From: Adlercreutzia sp. ZJ141
Lineage (GTDB): Bacteria > Actinomycetota > Coriobacteriia > Coriobacteriales > Eggerthellaceae
Length of the DNA stretch: 64,000 nucleotides
Assembly: GCF_011038965.1 (NCBI RefSeq)
Contig: NZ_JAAKEB010000007.1
Span: 1 to 64,000, forward strand
Direction: 5' to 3'
Part shown: positions 34,263 to 44,614 of the stretch, piece after piece
Layout: every line of letters starts with the position of its first letter
Numbering within the stretch: position 1 is the stretch's first letter
Notes under the pieces: generated by a model
What the model was told of the DNA's origin: nothing
Databases searched by the model: none
The model's input: only the letters and a program-made list of their open reading frames with translations
Position numbers and translations under genes: made by a program

Positions 34263-35183
34263 ATGACCGAAGTACAATCCGTCGCCACTGCGGCAACTAA
34301 CGCAACTATTGAATCCTCTCGTCTGTACGAACGCGACGGTGCCTACATCCCCCGTATCGCCGCCGTGCACGACCTGTGCGGCTACGGCAAGTGCTCGCTC
34401 GGCGTGGCAATTCCCGTGCTGTCTGCGGCAGGATGCGACGTTTGCCCTGTTCCAACGGGTCTGTTCTCGTCGCACACCGCTTTTCCCGGTTGGTACATGC
34501 ACGACACCACCGCCATTCTCGATGACTACGTGAGCGCATGGACGGGCATTGGCGTCGACATCGACGCAATTTATTCCGGCTTTTTGGGTGCGCCTGAGCA
34601 AGTGAATCTCATCCGCCGTCTGTACGACCTGTTCCCGAACGCGCTGCGCGTGGTTGACCCGGTTATGGCCGATCACGGCAAGGTGTATCCCACATATACC
34701 CCCGAGCTATGCGACGCCATGGCACAACTCGCACATGGCGCCGACGTTCTTACACCGAACCTCACCGAAGCCGCCATTATCTTGGGCGAGCCCATCGGCG
34801 AGAACTGGTGCGGTACAGACATCTCAGATGAGGAAGCTGCCCGCATGATCCACGCACTACAGGAACGCGGCGCGAAGAATGTGGTATTAAAAGGCATTCA
34901 GCGCAACGGAGAAAGCATCATCCGCAACTTCGTGGGCACGGAAAACGGCTGCATTGAGGAAGTAAGCAACGAGTACGTACCCTACATGCTCCACGGAACG
35001 GGCGATGTATACTGCTCGTGCTTGCTCGCAGCCATTATGGCTGGCAAGACACTAGCGGAAGCTGTTGCATTCGCGGGTGATTTCACGCACGACTCTATGC
35101 TGGTCAGCGCCAAGCAGCCCGATTTCAAAAACCGCGGCGTTAGCTTCGAACCTCTGCTGGGGAAGGTAACCGCACTGCTGTAA
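34263..35183 (+). CDS. pdxY: Pyridoxal/pyridoxine kinase
   Basis: A 306-residue kinase of the ribokinase-like superfamily that phosphorylates pyridoxal and related vitamers to PLP. HDLCGYGKCSLGVAIPVLSA binds the vitamer, YSGFLGAPEQVNLI and VVDPVMADHGKVY are pyridoxal-kinase signatures, and LHGTGDVYCSCLLAAIMAG carries the catalytic GTGD anion hole. The first 26 residues are an extra, variable N-terminus. AAAGGAGG lies 5 bases before the ATG. The divergent MocR-type regulator probably controls it. A TATACT hexamer at 34220-34225 could be its -10 box, with foldbacks A and B upstream. Confidence 0.94.
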   Translation: MTEVQSVATAATNATIESSRLYERDGAYIPRIAAVHDLCGYGKCSLGVAIPVLSAAGCDVCPVPTGLFSSHTAFPGWYMHDTTAILDDYVSAWTGIGVDIDAIYSGFLGAPEQVNLIRRLYDLFPNALRVVDPVMADHGKVYPTYTPELCDAMAQLAHGADVLTPNLTEAAIILGEPIGENWCGTDISDEEAARMIHALQERGAKNVVLKGIQRNGESIIRNFVGTENGCIEEVSNEYVPYMLHGTGDVYCSCLLAAIMAGKTLAEAVAFAGDFTHDSMLVSAKQPDFKNRGVSFEPLLGKVTALL

Positions 35184-35255
35184 CCAGCGATGATGCGCTG
35201 GTGTTGATGCTGAAAAAACGGCGACATCAGCGCGCAAGCGGAATAATCGATCGCA

Positions 35256-35297
35256 CTGATTGAGGGCGGCACGGCGCATCGGGCCGCCCTCAATCAG
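35256..35297. terminator. Perfect 15-bp hairpin between convergent pdxY and secreted-protein genes
   Basis: CTGATTGAGGGCGGC at 35256-35270 and GCCGCCCTCAATCAG at 35283-35297 are exact reverse complements with a 12-base loop. It lies between the convergent gene ends at 35183 and 35332. There is no strong T-run on either strand, so it is a probable but not classical terminator. Confidence 0.65.
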
Positions 35298-35331
35298 TTA
35301 GAAACCGCTCGAAACCCGTTCGATACGTTCG

Positions 35332-36498
35332 TTAAATGTAGCTCATTTGCGCAGATGTGGTGTTATACCAATGCTGCCAATTCGGTGGGCAATACTTCTT
35401 CGCAGCAGCCTCCGAAATAGTGTAACCATACCCACGCGCCAAACCACGCACATGAGTGTCAATAGCTTCTTCCCAACTACCCCAGCTCGAGCTTCCCCAT
35501 CCCCATGCGTTATGGGGAAGGAAGCATGCAGCACCCAAACTGCTTTCGGTGTAGGCGATGGCAGGTGACCAACGCGGATCGACACCGTAGTTCCATGCAG
35601 CTTCAGCGAATGCGGTGCCCTGACCCGCCAGAGGCGATCCAGCAAGGTAAGCATCAATACGATTCGCCCATTCGCTTACGAATGCCGTTTTGTCCAAGCT
35701 CCAGTCAGCATCGTCGGTGGTTATACCACCCGATACCTGTTCTCCCGATGAAGCGCCGCTCGACGATTCGGAAAATTCCTGTGATGTTTCTTGATCAACC
35801 TCTGCAGCTGCGCGTTCGTCGTCCTGCTGTTTCTGAGCCGCTGCGGCCGCTGCAGCCTCGGCAGCCGCACGTTCAGCAGCTTCTCGCTCCGCTTGTTCCT
35901 GTGCTCTACGTTGCGCATCCTCGCGAGCAGTCTGCGCAGCAGCAAGCGCGTCGCTGGCCTCGTCAAGAGCCTGGTTTGCTTCGACCTTAGCGTCGGCTAA
36001 GGTCGCTTTCGTACGATCGAGCTCGTTACTCAGAGAAGCTAACTCATCAATTTCCGCCATGTTGCGGGCATGCAGATGATCAAGGTACTCATACGTAGTC
36101 AGAAAGGAGTTCAGGTCTCCTGCCCCCAGCACCATATCGATGAGTGCATGAACCTGCTGCTGGAACTTGTACATGAAACGCATCGCCTGCGCGCTTCGCT
36201 CCTGTTGTTCAGGAAGGGCAGCCTCGATTTGTTCAATACGCTGCTCATTGTCGGCAATCTTGGCGTCCAGCTCATCAACCAGTGCAACTGCTTCGTCGTA
36301 GGCAGCAGCCGTACGCTCGACCTCCTGCTGAGCAGCATCGGCTTCGGCATCAATGTCGGTGGTTTTGGCACAAGCGACGCGCGGAGCAGCAAAGCTCACA
36401 GCCACCATGCACAACATTAAAGCGAGCACACAAAGAGCAGCATGGATTCGACATCGTGCCGCGCCCGCTCGCGTCTGTTCCGTTTTCGCAAGAACCAT
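35332..36498 (-). CDS. Secreted coiled-coil protein with C-terminal lysozyme-like domain
   Basis: A 388-residue exported protein. A signal peptide (about residues 20-45, LCVLALMLCMVAVSFAAPRV then ACA) is followed by a long coiled coil rich in Ala, Glu and Gln (about 46-250). A Ser-rich linker comes next. The C-terminal region has FVSEWANRIDAYLAGSPLAG, GVDPRWSPAIAYTESSLGAA and NAWGWGSSSWGSWEEAIDTH, which resemble transglycosylase or glucosaminidase-type domains with a Glu as probable catalytic residue (TES). The coiled-coil plus hydrolase layout is typical of cell-separation peptidoglycan hydrolases. Enzyme class is inferred. Confidence 0.75.
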   Translation of the reverse strand: MVLAKTEQTRAGAARCRIHAALCVLALMLCMVAVSFAAPRVACAKTTDIDAEADAAQQEVERTAAAYDEAVALVDELDAKIADNEQRIEQIEAALPEQQERSAQAMRFMYKFQQQVHALIDMVLGAGDLNSFLTTYEYLDHLHARNMAEIDELASLSNELDRTKATLADAKVEANQALDEASDALAAAQTAREDAQRRAQEQAEREAAERAAAEAAAAAAAQKQQDDERAAAEVDQETSQEFSESSSGASSGEQVSGGITTDDADWSLDKTAFVSEWANRIDAYLAGSPLAGQGTAFAEAAWNYGVDPRWSPAIAYTESSLGAACFLPHNAWGWGSSSWGSWEEAIDTHVRGLARGYGYTISEAAAKKYCPPNWQHWYNTTSAQMSYI

Positions 36499-36781
36499 AT
36501 CGTCCGTTTCTCGTACGTTTCACGTTTGCGCACGCACAGCCGCTTCGGTACGAGCTGCCCGCGTATTCAGTTGCGCAGCACGCAGCCAAACAACCTATAA
36601 CATTTTATTATAGGAACGGAGCCACAACAGAAGCTCAGATGACACGAAAACCGCATAGACACAGAGAGAATCCTCAGCGGATTCTTGTCGCAACCGACAC
36701 ACCCTACACGCCTGCCATAGCTTTGCGCGACGGAACTTGCGTCCGTACACGCCACAGGAAATTCCGCCACATGAGGCGCTT
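36499..36781. other. Intergenic DNA between MATE transporter and secreted protein genes
   Basis: No gene seen in about 283 bases. It should contain the promoter of the secreted coiled-coil protein gene and the end of the rsmI-MATE transcript. Confidence 0.4.
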
Positions 36782-38269
36782 TTAGAACCGCACCTTTTGT
36801 TTGCCGTTGCGTAAGCGGAGCAAGAACAACACCGCAAAGGTTGCCGTGAAACACGCCGTTATGGCTTCGGCAGCGGGGAAGGTTGCCCACACGCCTATCA
36901 TACCGAACGCCTGAGCCAGCACAAACGCGCAGATGAGCATGGCAGGAAGCCCTCGAATGATCGAGATAGTCAGCCCTCGACTCGGAAGCTCCACTGCGCT
37001 GAAATACGCCGCCGCAACAATGTTGGCCCCCGCGAAGAAATACCCCACGAAGTAGATGCGCATGCCTTGCGCTGCCAACTGCGTGAGCGTAGGGTCGTTG
37101 TCACGATTGAAAGCCAGCGCCAACGGCTCGGCAAACGCGAATACCGCCGCATAGACAGCAACGGCGATAGCCAGTGCCGTTGCCAGTGCCATGCCGAGCA
37201 CGGCGCGCACGTCATGCGCATCGCCGCGTGCATAGGCATTACTGGCCAGCGGCTGCAACCCCTGGGCGATGCCCGTGAACATAGCCGTCGCCACGAACGA
37301 GAAGTTTGCCACCACGCCATAGGCGGCCACACCGATAGTTCCCTCGAAATGCAGAATTATGAGGTTCAGCACCAGCAGCACCAGCCCACCGGATGCTTCC
37401 ACCACAAACGACGAGAAGCCCAGTGTCAGTTCGCGACCGACAAGCCGCGCGTCAAACGCCATGCGCACTGGCCGAAACGTGCTTCGCTTGCGCACAAAGT
37501 GCGCAAGCAGGATACCGATACTTATCGCCGGAGAGAACCCCGTGGCAAGCGCCGCTCCGAACATACCCCACCCAAAGCCAAACACGAATAGCCAGTCACC
37601 CAGAATATTCATAAAGCTGCTTATAACCATGGCTGCCATTGCCAACTGCGGAGCGCCATCGTTGCGCACGAACGGCAGCAACACATCGTTGAGCAGGAAT
37701 AACGGTGCGAAAGCGAACAGCACGCGCAGGTATTGTACGGTTAAATCGAACGTGTCTTCACGTGCACCCAGCGCAATGGCAAGCTGCGGAGCGAGTGCCT
37801 GTACGGTGGCCAAGAACAGCGCCGATGCTATCAATGCGACGACAACCGCCATAGTGAACGCTCGATTGGCCCCCTGCGTATCGCCACACGACTTCCTTAC
37901 CTGAAACTCCGTCGCCGCGCCAATGCCGAGCATGAGCCCCGTTGCGTGCATGAGCGTATACACCACGATTGCGTAATTGAGCGCGGCCAACCCTTCGGGG
38001 CCAACTCCGTTAGCAATAAAGAAGGTGTCAGCCAGAATGTACACCGACACACCCAACATGCCCAGCACGTTCAGCGACACATACTGGGAAAACGAACGCG
38101 CCACGCTCGTGCCGCCCATACTGCCCGATCTGCCTTGCTGGTCACGCCGGCCACCAGGACCACGCCCGTCACCAGAGCCACGCCCGCTGCTCATGTCACG
38201 CCCACTGAGCCCTTCGCTGTTTTCCTCGTCGCGCCGCTTATCAGCGGACATTTCAACCTCTCGCGCCAT
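36782..38269 (-). CDS. MATE-family efflux transporter
   Basis: A 495-residue membrane protein with 12 predicted helices and MATE signatures such as LGMLGVSVYILADTFFIANG and GVGPEGLAALNYAIVVYTLM. GIGAATEFQVRKSCGDTQGA is the conserved loop after helix 2. The first 55 residues are polar and low-complexity (RGSGDGRGPGGRRDQQGRSG) and are unusual for the family. MATE proteins export drugs or metabolites using Na+ or H+ gradients. It follows rsmI by 8 bases and is likely cotranscribed with it. Substrate is unknown. Confidence 0.9.
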   Translation of the reverse strand: MAREVEMSADKRRDEENSEGLSGRDMSSGRGSGDGRGPGGRRDQQGRSGSMGGTSVARSFSQYVSLNVLGMLGVSVYILADTFFIANGVGPEGLAALNYAIVVYTLMHATGLMLGIGAATEFQVRKSCGDTQGANRAFTMAVVVALIASALFLATVQALAPQLAIALGAREDTFDLTVQYLRVLFAFAPLFLLNDVLLPFVRNDGAPQLAMAAMVISSFMNILGDWLFVFGFGWGMFGAALATGFSPAISIGILLAHFVRKRSTFRPVRMAFDARLVGRELTLGFSSFVVEASGGLVLLVLNLIILHFEGTIGVAAYGVVANFSFVATAMFTGIAQGLQPLASNAYARGDAHDVRAVLGMALATALAIAVAVYAAVFAFAEPLALAFNRDNDPTLTQLAAQGMRIYFVGYFFAGANIVAAAYFSAVELPSRGLTISIIRGLPAMLICAFVLAQAFGMIGVWATFPAAEAITACFTATFAVLFLLRLRNGKQKVRF

Positions 38270-38277
38270 GCTCGACC

Positions 38278-39144
38278 TTACGCTTCCAACGCAATAGCAT
38301 AGGCATCGTTGCGCGCGATACCGAACTCATCTACCAACGCGCGCGCGATCTGTTTCTTGCGCATGCCTGCATCCGCAAGCTGGTGGGCGCGCACACGAGC
38401 CGCCTCTGTGGCAGCGTCCGCATCGGATACGCGCTCTGCTTCGCTTTGTCCGTCGATAACGATAACGATCTCGCCTTTTATACCAGCACCCTTCCCTGTC
38501 GCAGCGCTGGTCTCGCGTGCGCGAAACTCGTCTCGCACCTGCCCCGATACACCGGAAACAACCTCTTCGTGCAGCTTCGTCAGCTCGCGGCACACCGACA
38601 CGCAGCGCAAGGGGAGCACATCAGCAATGCAATCCAAGGCATCGACCAGCCTATTCGGGCTTTCGTAGAAAATAAGCGCCGCATCGAGCGCACGCACAGC
38701 CTCAAGTGCCGCTGTGCGCTCGGCATCTTTTCGCGGAAAGAAGCCACCGAAGAAAAACCGCGGGTTCGTGCAGCCGCTGGCCACGTATGCTGTTGCCGCA
38801 GCGGTTGGGCCAGGAAGAACCTCCACCGCTACACCTGCTTCGCGCGCTGCACGTACCAAGCGAAGCCCCGGGTCAGACACGCCCGGCATACCGGCATCGC
38901 TGCAATAAGCGATCACTTCACCATCACGCACTCGTTGTACCACGCCTTCAGCGCGACGAGCCATGAGTGTCTCGTCTAAACGTTCGACGCGCTTTTCGAT
39001 ACCAAACGCGAGCAGCAGCTTGCCCGTAACGCGAGTATCTTCCGCACACACCACATCGGAAGTACGCAGCGCTTCGAGTGCGCGGGCCGTCATGTCGCCC
39101 AAGTTCCCAATGGGCGTGGGTACAATGATAAGTTTTCCGGTCAC
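38278..39144 (-). CDS. rsmI: 16S rRNA 2'-O-ribose methyltransferase RsmI
   Basis: A 288-residue tetrapyrrole-methylase-fold enzyme that methylates C1402 of 16S rRNA. The start MTGKLIIVPTPIGNLGDMTA, then CAEDTRVTGKLLLAFGI and YCSDAGMPGVSDPGLRLV, are diagnostic. VLPGPTAAATAYVASG and FGGFFPRKD follow. ESPNRLVDAL and CRELTKLHEEV complete the set. The gene starts 3 bases after the stop of the giant activase gene and is the second gene of that operon. Confidence 0.96.
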   Translation of the reverse strand: MTGKLIIVPTPIGNLGDMTARALEALRTSDVVCAEDTRVTGKLLLAFGIEKRVERLDETLMARRAEGVVQRVRDGEVIAYCSDAGMPGVSDPGLRLVRAAREAGVAVEVLPGPTAAATAYVASGCTNPRFFFGGFFPRKDAERTAALEAVRALDAALIFYESPNRLVDALDCIADVLPLRCVSVCRELTKLHEEVVSGVSGQVRDEFRARETSAATGKGAGIKGEIVIVIDGQSEAERVSDADAATEAARVRAHQLADAGMRKKQIARALVDEFGIARNDAYAIALEA

Positions 39145-39147
39145 GCC

Positions 39148-42100
39148 TTACGCTCGCTTCGTTTCCACCTCGAGCTCACCGCCATGCGACTGCTCGCCGC
39201 GAGCGCCATCGGCGTCCACAAACCAATCGCGCGTGGAACGAGCCTCATCTTCCTTGGCAGCCAGGTTCGCCTTAGCAACGGCGATCATCAGTTTGATGCG
39301 GTTGAGCTGGTTCACCTCAGATGCACCGGGGTCGTAATCGACCGCCACAATGTTACTTTGTGGATAGCGGCGACGCAGCTCTTTGATCACGGCTTTGCCA
39401 ACCACGTGGTTCGGCAAGCATGCGAACGGCTGGGCGCACACCACATTCGGACAACCGCCGCGAATCAGTTCGCACATCTCGGCGGTGAGGAGCCACCCTT
39501 CGCCCATGGAGTTGCACAGCGACAGGATTTCACTCGCGTATTCAGCCAGCTCATAAATGCTTGCGGGCGGCTCGAAACGGCTCGATGCGCGCAGCGCGTC
39601 GTTCACCGGCTTGCGGAACCTTCCAATGACCCCCAGTGCCAGCCTGCCACCGAGCGCACTTTTCGCCGAGCGGCCAAGCGGGTCTTTCTGGAAAATCGAC
39701 CCCGCCACGCCAAACAGGAAGAACTCGATAAGGCCTGGCACCACAGCTTCGCAGCCTTCGCGCTCGATGACGTCGACCAGCTGATTGTTCGCTGTAGGAT
39801 GGAACTTCACCAGAATCTCGCCGACCACGCCCACACGCGGCTTGCTTCCCTCACCTACAAGCGGAATGGTGTCGAAATCTTCAACGATGCGGCGTACTGT
39901 GCGCTTCCATTCGCCACGGCGAACGCCGCGCGCCAGTTGCGCCTTGCAGTCGGCCATCCACGTGTCGAACAGCCTATTCACACTGCCGGGTTCCATTTCG
40001 TAGGGACGCGTGCGATACAAACACTGCATAAGCAAATCACCGTACGTGAGTGCGTACACAGCTTGCAAGAGCATCTTCGGCGTAATTTTGAATCCGGGAT
40101 TCTCTTCGCCGAGATCTTTAAACGACAGCGCGATAACGGGAATATGCCCCAGTCCCACACTCTTGAGCGCCTTGCGGATAAGAGCGATGTAATTCGTGGC
40201 ACGACATCCACCGCCGGTCTGTGTAATGAGCACAGCAAGTTTGTCGGTGTCGTATTTGCCACTCATCACCGCTTCCATGATTTGCCCGGTTACCAAAATC
40301 GATGGGTAGCAGATGTCGTTGTTCACGTACTTTAAGCCCGCATCAACCGCGCCATGATCAACACTGGGCAAAAGCACCGCGTTGTAGCCGAAGCGATGAA
40401 AGATTGGCACTAGCAGCTCGAAATGGTACGGCGCCATTTGCGGAGCCAAAATCGTATAGCCGGCGTCCTTCATCTCCTTGGTGAACTGCACGCGCTCGAA
40501 CTGCGTCGATTCGCCTTCGCGCTGCTTGAAGCGCTGCGTCACCTCGCTGTTAGCCTTCTTTGTGAACGTAGCGGGCGCACCGGGAATACCCAGCTCAGCA
40601 TCGCTTACTGCACGCACGGCCTGCTTCGTGGCATCCTCATCCGTGACGATCTGAGCCTCAGACAGGTCGAAATCGCACGCCGGACAGCCACGGTCGGTGA
40701 GCGCGGCATCCATGGCGGCGCTCGCAAGGTCATCTTGCTGGTCTTTCAGCGCGGCCAGCAGACTGCGCACGCGAATGCGCGCGGCACCGAGGTTCGATAC
40801 CTCGTCGATTTTCAGCACGGTGTACACCTTGCCGGCGGCCTCTAAGATCTCCTGCACCTGGTCGGTTGTCAACGCGTCCAAGCCGCAGCCGAAACTGTTC
40901 AGCTGGATGAGGTCGAGGTCACGCCGCTCGGTTGCCACCTTAGCAGCAGCGTAGAGGCGCGTATGGTACATCCACTGGTCGACCACGCGAATGGGGCGCT
41001 GCAGCGTACCCAGATGTGCAATTGAGTCTTCGGTGAGCACCGCCAAGCCGAAGCTGGTTAAAAGCTCGGGGATGGCGTGGTTGATCTCGGGATCGTTATG
41101 GTAAGGGCGCCCCGCCAGCACAATGCCGTGCGTGCCGGTTTCTTCCATCCATGCAAGCGTTTCTTCGCCCTTGGTGCGCATGTCGGCCTTGAACGCCTCG
41201 TCTTCGGCCCACGCGGCGTCCACGGCAGCGTCCACTTCCTCTTGCGTGGGCACGCCAGATGCGCCCATCAGCTCAGGGTGAGCTTCCATGAGCTCCACAT
41301 AGATACGCTTCTTCAGGTGCTCTTTCTGATCGTACGGCAACCACGGGTTCAAAAACGGCACGCTTTCGGTGCGTAGCTCATCGATGTTTAAGCGCAGCGC
41401 CTCGGCATAGCTAGCTACAATAGGGCAGTTGAAATGGTTGCCCGCGGTGCCGTCTTCTTGGCGCTCCCACTTGCTGCAGGGAAACCAGATAAAGTCGGGA
41501 TGCTTCGCCAGCAGGTTCATCACGTGTCCGTGCGACAACTTCGCCGGATAGCACACGCTTTCCGACGGCATCGATTCGATACCCGCCTCGTAGGTTTTCT
41601 TTGTTGACGGGTCACTGACAAGCACGCGGAAACCCAGTTTCGTGAAGAAGGTAAACCAGAATGGGAAGTTCTCATACATGCTCAGCGCGCGCGGAATACC
41701 CACCGTAGCGCGCGTTGCTTCCTCAGGCGACAGCGGCTCATAGCCGAACAGGCGCTTGCTTTTGTACTCGTACAGGTTCGGAACGTTTTTCGCCTCGTTC
41801 TGCACGCCCGCGCCCTTTTCGCAGCGGTTACCCGTGATGAAGCGGCGTCGCTTGCCGGTTTGTTCGTCGCGGCCGAAGTCATTCACCGTAAGCAAACACG
41901 AATTTGAGCAACCCTTGCAGCGCACCGTGCGGTGCGACGGCGTAAGCGACTCGATTTCCGCAAGCGGCAGCATCGAGGTGATGGGGGGTTCGACGTCAGC
42001 TGGGCCCTGCCCACGCTCCACGGCAGCCATGCACGCGCGGTCATACGCATCGCGGAAGCGGTCGCGCGCAAGGAGCGCAGCACCGTACGCACCCATGTTA

Positions 42101-43830
42101 CCGGCGATGTCGGGGCGCACTGCGTTCACTTCCGACAGCTGCTCAAACGCGCGCAGTACGGCATCGTTTAAGAAAGTGCCGCCCTGCACGATAACGCGGG
42201 TGCCTACATCGCGCGGGTCACGGATCTTGATGACCTTGAACAGCGCATTCTTTATGACCGATATCGCCAAGCCAGCGGCGATATCGCCCACCGTGGCACC
42301 TTCCTTCTGCGCCTGCTTAACGCGGCTGTTCATAAACACCGTGCAACGACTTCCCAGGTCAACCGGATGAGCAGCAGAAATGGCAGTTTTCGCGAAGTCA
42401 GATACGTTAAGGTTTAAGCCACTCGCGAAGCTTTCGATAAAGCTACCACAGCCCGACGAGCACGCTTCGTTGAGCATGATGTGGTCGATTACGCCGTCTT
42501 TCACCCGCAGGCACTTCATGTCCTGCCCGCCAATGTCTAAGATGAATTCCACGCCCGGCAGCATCTCCTGCGCGCCGCGCAAGTGCGCCACCGTTTCAAT
42601 TTCACCGGAGTCGACGCGCAGCGCCTCAAGCAGAAGCCCCTCGCCGTAACCGGTGACCGTGGCATGTCCGATTTCTACCAGCGCTTCGCCGGTAACGGCA
42701 TTGACCGGCAGTTCATTGTATAAGTCGGCGATGGCACGCTTCGCGCAGCCAAGCACGTCGCCCTTGTTGCTGACATACGTGCTCCACAACAGCTCGCCCT
42801 CTTCGCCGATGAGCGCCGCCTTAAACGTGGTGGAGCCCGCGTCAATGCCCAGATAAGCCATTCCGGTGTAGTCCATCAGGCTGCCGCGCTTCACGCACTC
42901 GGTTGCGTGGCGTTCGTTGAATTCCGCAAGCTCTTCCTCGTTGGCGAACAGCGGGGCTAAGCGCACGACCTCAGAACCTTGAACGTCGCCTAAATTCTTC
43001 AGGCGCTCGAGCACGTCGCTTAAACGCTCGGCGCGCGCCATGTCGCTTGCCGCACCGGCGATGGCACAACCGCTTGCCACGAACAGGTGTGCGTTCTCGG
43101 GTACAATAATGTGGTCATCATCCAAGTTGAGTGTTTCGTAGAAGCGGCGGCGCAGCTCAGGCAGGTACTGTAACGGGCCACCCAAAAACGCCACATTACC
43201 GCGGATAGGACGTCCACACGCCAGGCCCGAGATGGTTTGCGTGACGACCGATTGGAAGATGGATGCAGCGATGTCTTCCTTGCGCGCGCCCTCGTTGAGC
43301 AGAGGTTGCACATCGGTTTTCGCGAACACGCCGCAGCGGCTGGCAATGGGGTAGATGGTGGTGTGGCTTTGCGCGAGCTCGTTCAGACCGCCCGCATCGG
43401 TATCTAAAAGCGCGGCCATCTGATCGATGAAGGCACCTGTGCCGCCGGCGCACGTGCCGTTCATACGCTGCTCGATACCCTGATCGAAGTAGATGATCTT
43501 CGCATCTTCGCCGCCCAGCTCGATGGCCACATCGGTTTTGGGAATGAACGTTTCCACGGCTGTTTTTGAGGCAATAACCTCCTGCACAAACTCGATACCC
43601 AACCATTGCGCCAAAAGCAAGCCGCCCGACCCGGTGATGGCAATGGTCATGGGCTCATCGCCGTACTCGACCGCCGCTTCGGAGAGCACTTCGACGATGG
43701 TCGCACGCACGTCAGCATGATGGCGGCGGTACACCGCCCAACGCACCTGGTTGTTATTATCGAGAATCGCCAGCTTCACCGTAGTTGAGCCAACGTCGAT
43801 GCCGATATGCAGATGTTCGTCAAAACCCAT
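39148..43830 (-). CDS. Giant 2-hydroxyacyl-CoA dehydratase activase-like fusion (BcrAD/BadF ATPase x2, DUF2229, HgdB-like)
   Basis: A 1560-residue protein. Two acetate/sugar-kinase-fold ATPase domains begin at about residue 8 ([16 protein letters not shown]) and 325 ([16 protein letters not shown]). Both have the [11 protein letters not shown] or [11 protein letters not shown] Cys motif of HgdC-type activators, where a [4Fe-4S] cluster bridges subunits. A Cys motif ([13 protein letters not shown]) lies near 637. A DUF2229 domain starts near 708 ([20 protein letters not shown]). The C-terminal third resembles dehydratase subunits ([32 protein letters not shown]). Related proteins couple ATP hydrolysis to low-potential electron transfer. 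The substrate is not known. A ferredoxin-like ORF lies upstream. Confidence 0.88.
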   Translation of the reverse strand: MGFDEHLHIGIDVGSTTVKLAILDNNNQVRWAVYRRHHADVRATIVEVLSEAAVEYGDEPMTIAITGSGGLLLAQWLGIEFVQEVIASKTAVETFIPKTDVAIELGGEDAKIIYFDQGIEQRMNGTCAGGTGAFIDQMAALLDTDAGGLNELAQSHTTIYPIASRCGVFAKTDVQPLLNEGARKEDIAASIFQSVVTQTISGLACGRPIRGNVAFLGGPLQYLPELRRRFYETLNLDDDHIIVPENAHLFVASGCAIAGAASDMARAERLSDVLERLKNLGDVQGSEVVRLAPLFANEEELAEFNERHATECVKRGSLMDYTGMAYLGIDAGSTTFKAALIGEEGELLWSTYVSNKGDVLGCAKRAIADLYNELPVNAVTGEALVEIGHATVTGYGEGLLLEALRVDSGEIETVAHLRGAQEMLPGVEFILDIGGQDMKCLRVKDGVIDHIMLNEACSSGCGSFIESFASGLNLNVSDFAKTAISAAHPVDLGSRCTVFMNSRVKQAQKEGATVGDIAAGLAISVIKNALFKVIKIRDPRDVGTRVIVQGGTFLNDAVLRAFEQLSEVNAVRPDIAGNMGAYGAALLARDRFRDAYDRACMAAVERGQGPADVEPPITSMLPLAEIESLTPSHRTVRCKGCSNSCLLTVNDFGRDEQTGKRRRFITGNRCEKGAGVQNEAKNVPNLYEYKSKRLFGYEPLSPEEATRATVGIPRALSMYENFPFWFTFFTKLGFRVLVSDPSTKKTYEAGIESMPSESVCYPAKLSHGHVMNLLAKHPDFIWFPCSKWERQEDGTAGNHFNCPIVASYAEALRLNIDELRTESVPFLNPWLPYDQKEHLKKRIYVELMEAHPELMGASGVPTQEEVDAAVDAAWAEDEAFKADMRTKGEETLAWMEETGTHGIVLAGRPYHNDPEINHAIPELLTSFGLAVLTEDSIAHLGTLQRPIRVVDQWMYHTRLYAAAKVATERRDLDLIQLNSFGCGLDALTTDQVQEILEAAGKVYTVLKIDEVSNLGAARIRVRSLLAALKDQQDDLASAAMDAALTDRGCPACDFDLSEAQIVTDEDATKQAVRAVSDAELGIPGAPATFTKKANSEVTQRFKQREGESTQFERVQFTKEMKDAGYTILAPQMAPYHFELLVPIFHRFGYNAVLLPSVDHGAVDAGLKYVNNDICYPSILVTGQIMEAVMSGKYDTDKLAVLITQTGGGCRATNYIALIRKALKSVGLGHIPVIALSFKDLGEENPGFKITPKMLLQAVYALTYGDLLMQCLYRTRPYEMEPGSVNRLFDTWMADCKAQLARGVRRGEWKRTVRRIVEDFDTIPLVGEGSKPRVGVVGEILVKFHPTANNQLVDVIEREGCEAVVPGLIEFFLFGVAGSIFQKDPLGRSAKSALGGRLALGVIGRFRKPVNDALRASSRFEPPASIYELAEYASEILSLCNSMGEGWLLTAEMCELIRGGCPNVVCAQPFACLPNHVVGKAVIKELRRRYPQSNIVAVDYDPGASEVNQLNRIKLMIAVAKANLAAKEDEARSTRDWFVDADGARGEQSHGGELEVETKRA

Positions 43831-44155
43831 ATGCAGTGTCCTCGGTTACGATTGCGTTCGTTAACTCCCAGTCACAGGCCTGTTTGTGCAGCCAGACGTA
43901 TGACGGGCCCATACAGCCAAAGCACCAAGGCCACACGACCAAAGTGCTTGTTTTCTCCCACTGAACTAATTTTAGCATTCGGCTTTTTTTGATTATCGAG
44001 CGCCCAAACTCAAATTGCATCAACAGAAAGAGAACAAATTCCCCGCTTGCAAGTCAGCGGCAAAGCTCCACGGCAGGCGCGCCTCTGCAACGAGCAGGCC
44101 CTGGCAAGTCTCCGCAGCAGCTACGCCCGAACTTAAGGAAATACCGTGGGAAACG
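43831..44155. other. Leader region of the giant activase gene
   Basis: No gene is seen in 325 bases. A hairpin at 43920-43949 (AAGCACCAAGGCC and GACCAAAGTGCTT, nine of 13 pairs) is followed by a short T-rich stretch on the plus strand. It may be a leader structure of the activase transcript or a weak plus-strand terminator. Confidence 0.4.
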
Positions 44156-44488
44156 TCAGCGGTTCGCGCGGCGACGCACACGGAAGTCGCCTAAGCGCTT
44201 GCGGGGAGCCGCGCCACTTGCAACGCCTTGCGCGCCTGTCCGCAGCGAAAGCGCTTTGCCTGGGCATCGGGAAACACACGCTCCACACCCAATGCATGCT
44301 TGCTGGTCAAACGCAACAGCAACGCCACCGATCAGGCTAAACGCCCCAACAGGACAACTTTGTACGCATTCGTGAGGGCATACACTCAAGCACTTCGAGC
44401 CGTCGCGTTCGCAAACAACACCGCGCCCGCGCTGTTCCCTACCGCGCCCGCGACCTTCTTCACCACACTCTCGCTTTTCCCTATTCAT
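44156..44488 (-). CDS. Ferredoxin-like 2[4Fe-4S] protein
   Basis: A 110-residue ORF with two Cys clusters. The first is [18 protein letters not shown] and the second is [18 protein letters not shown], the latter a classical CxxCxxCxxxCP cluster site. The start at 44488 is chosen because GGAG lies 7 bases upstream. The first 25 residues are a Glu/Arg/Gly-rich stretch and the last 20 are basic, both unusual for ferredoxins. It lies upstream of, and on the same strand as, the giant activase, so it may feed electrons to it. Divergent from the UPF0210 gene. The frame overlaps a longer plus-strand frame that has no known motifs. Confidence 0.6.
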   Translation of the reverse strand: MNREKRECGEEGRGRGREQRGRGVVCERDGSKCLSVCPHECVQSCPVGAFSLIGGVAVAFDQQACIGCGACVSRCPGKALSLRTGAQGVASGAAPRKRLGDFRVRRRANR

Positions 44489-44614
44489 GCGCATTCTCCA
44501 ATCTTTACCCACACTTCCTTATCCCGCCATCGCGGTTTTACCATGCGCGCCACTCGTCGCGCACCGAGGTTTGCTATCCTATGCCAGACACATCAAACCG
44601 TCAAAGGAAGCGAC

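Noticed and set aside
43831-44155. Search for a tRNA or riboswitch upstream of the giant activase
   Set aside because: Only a weak hairpin was found; no cloverleaf pattern or known aptamer consensus is visible.
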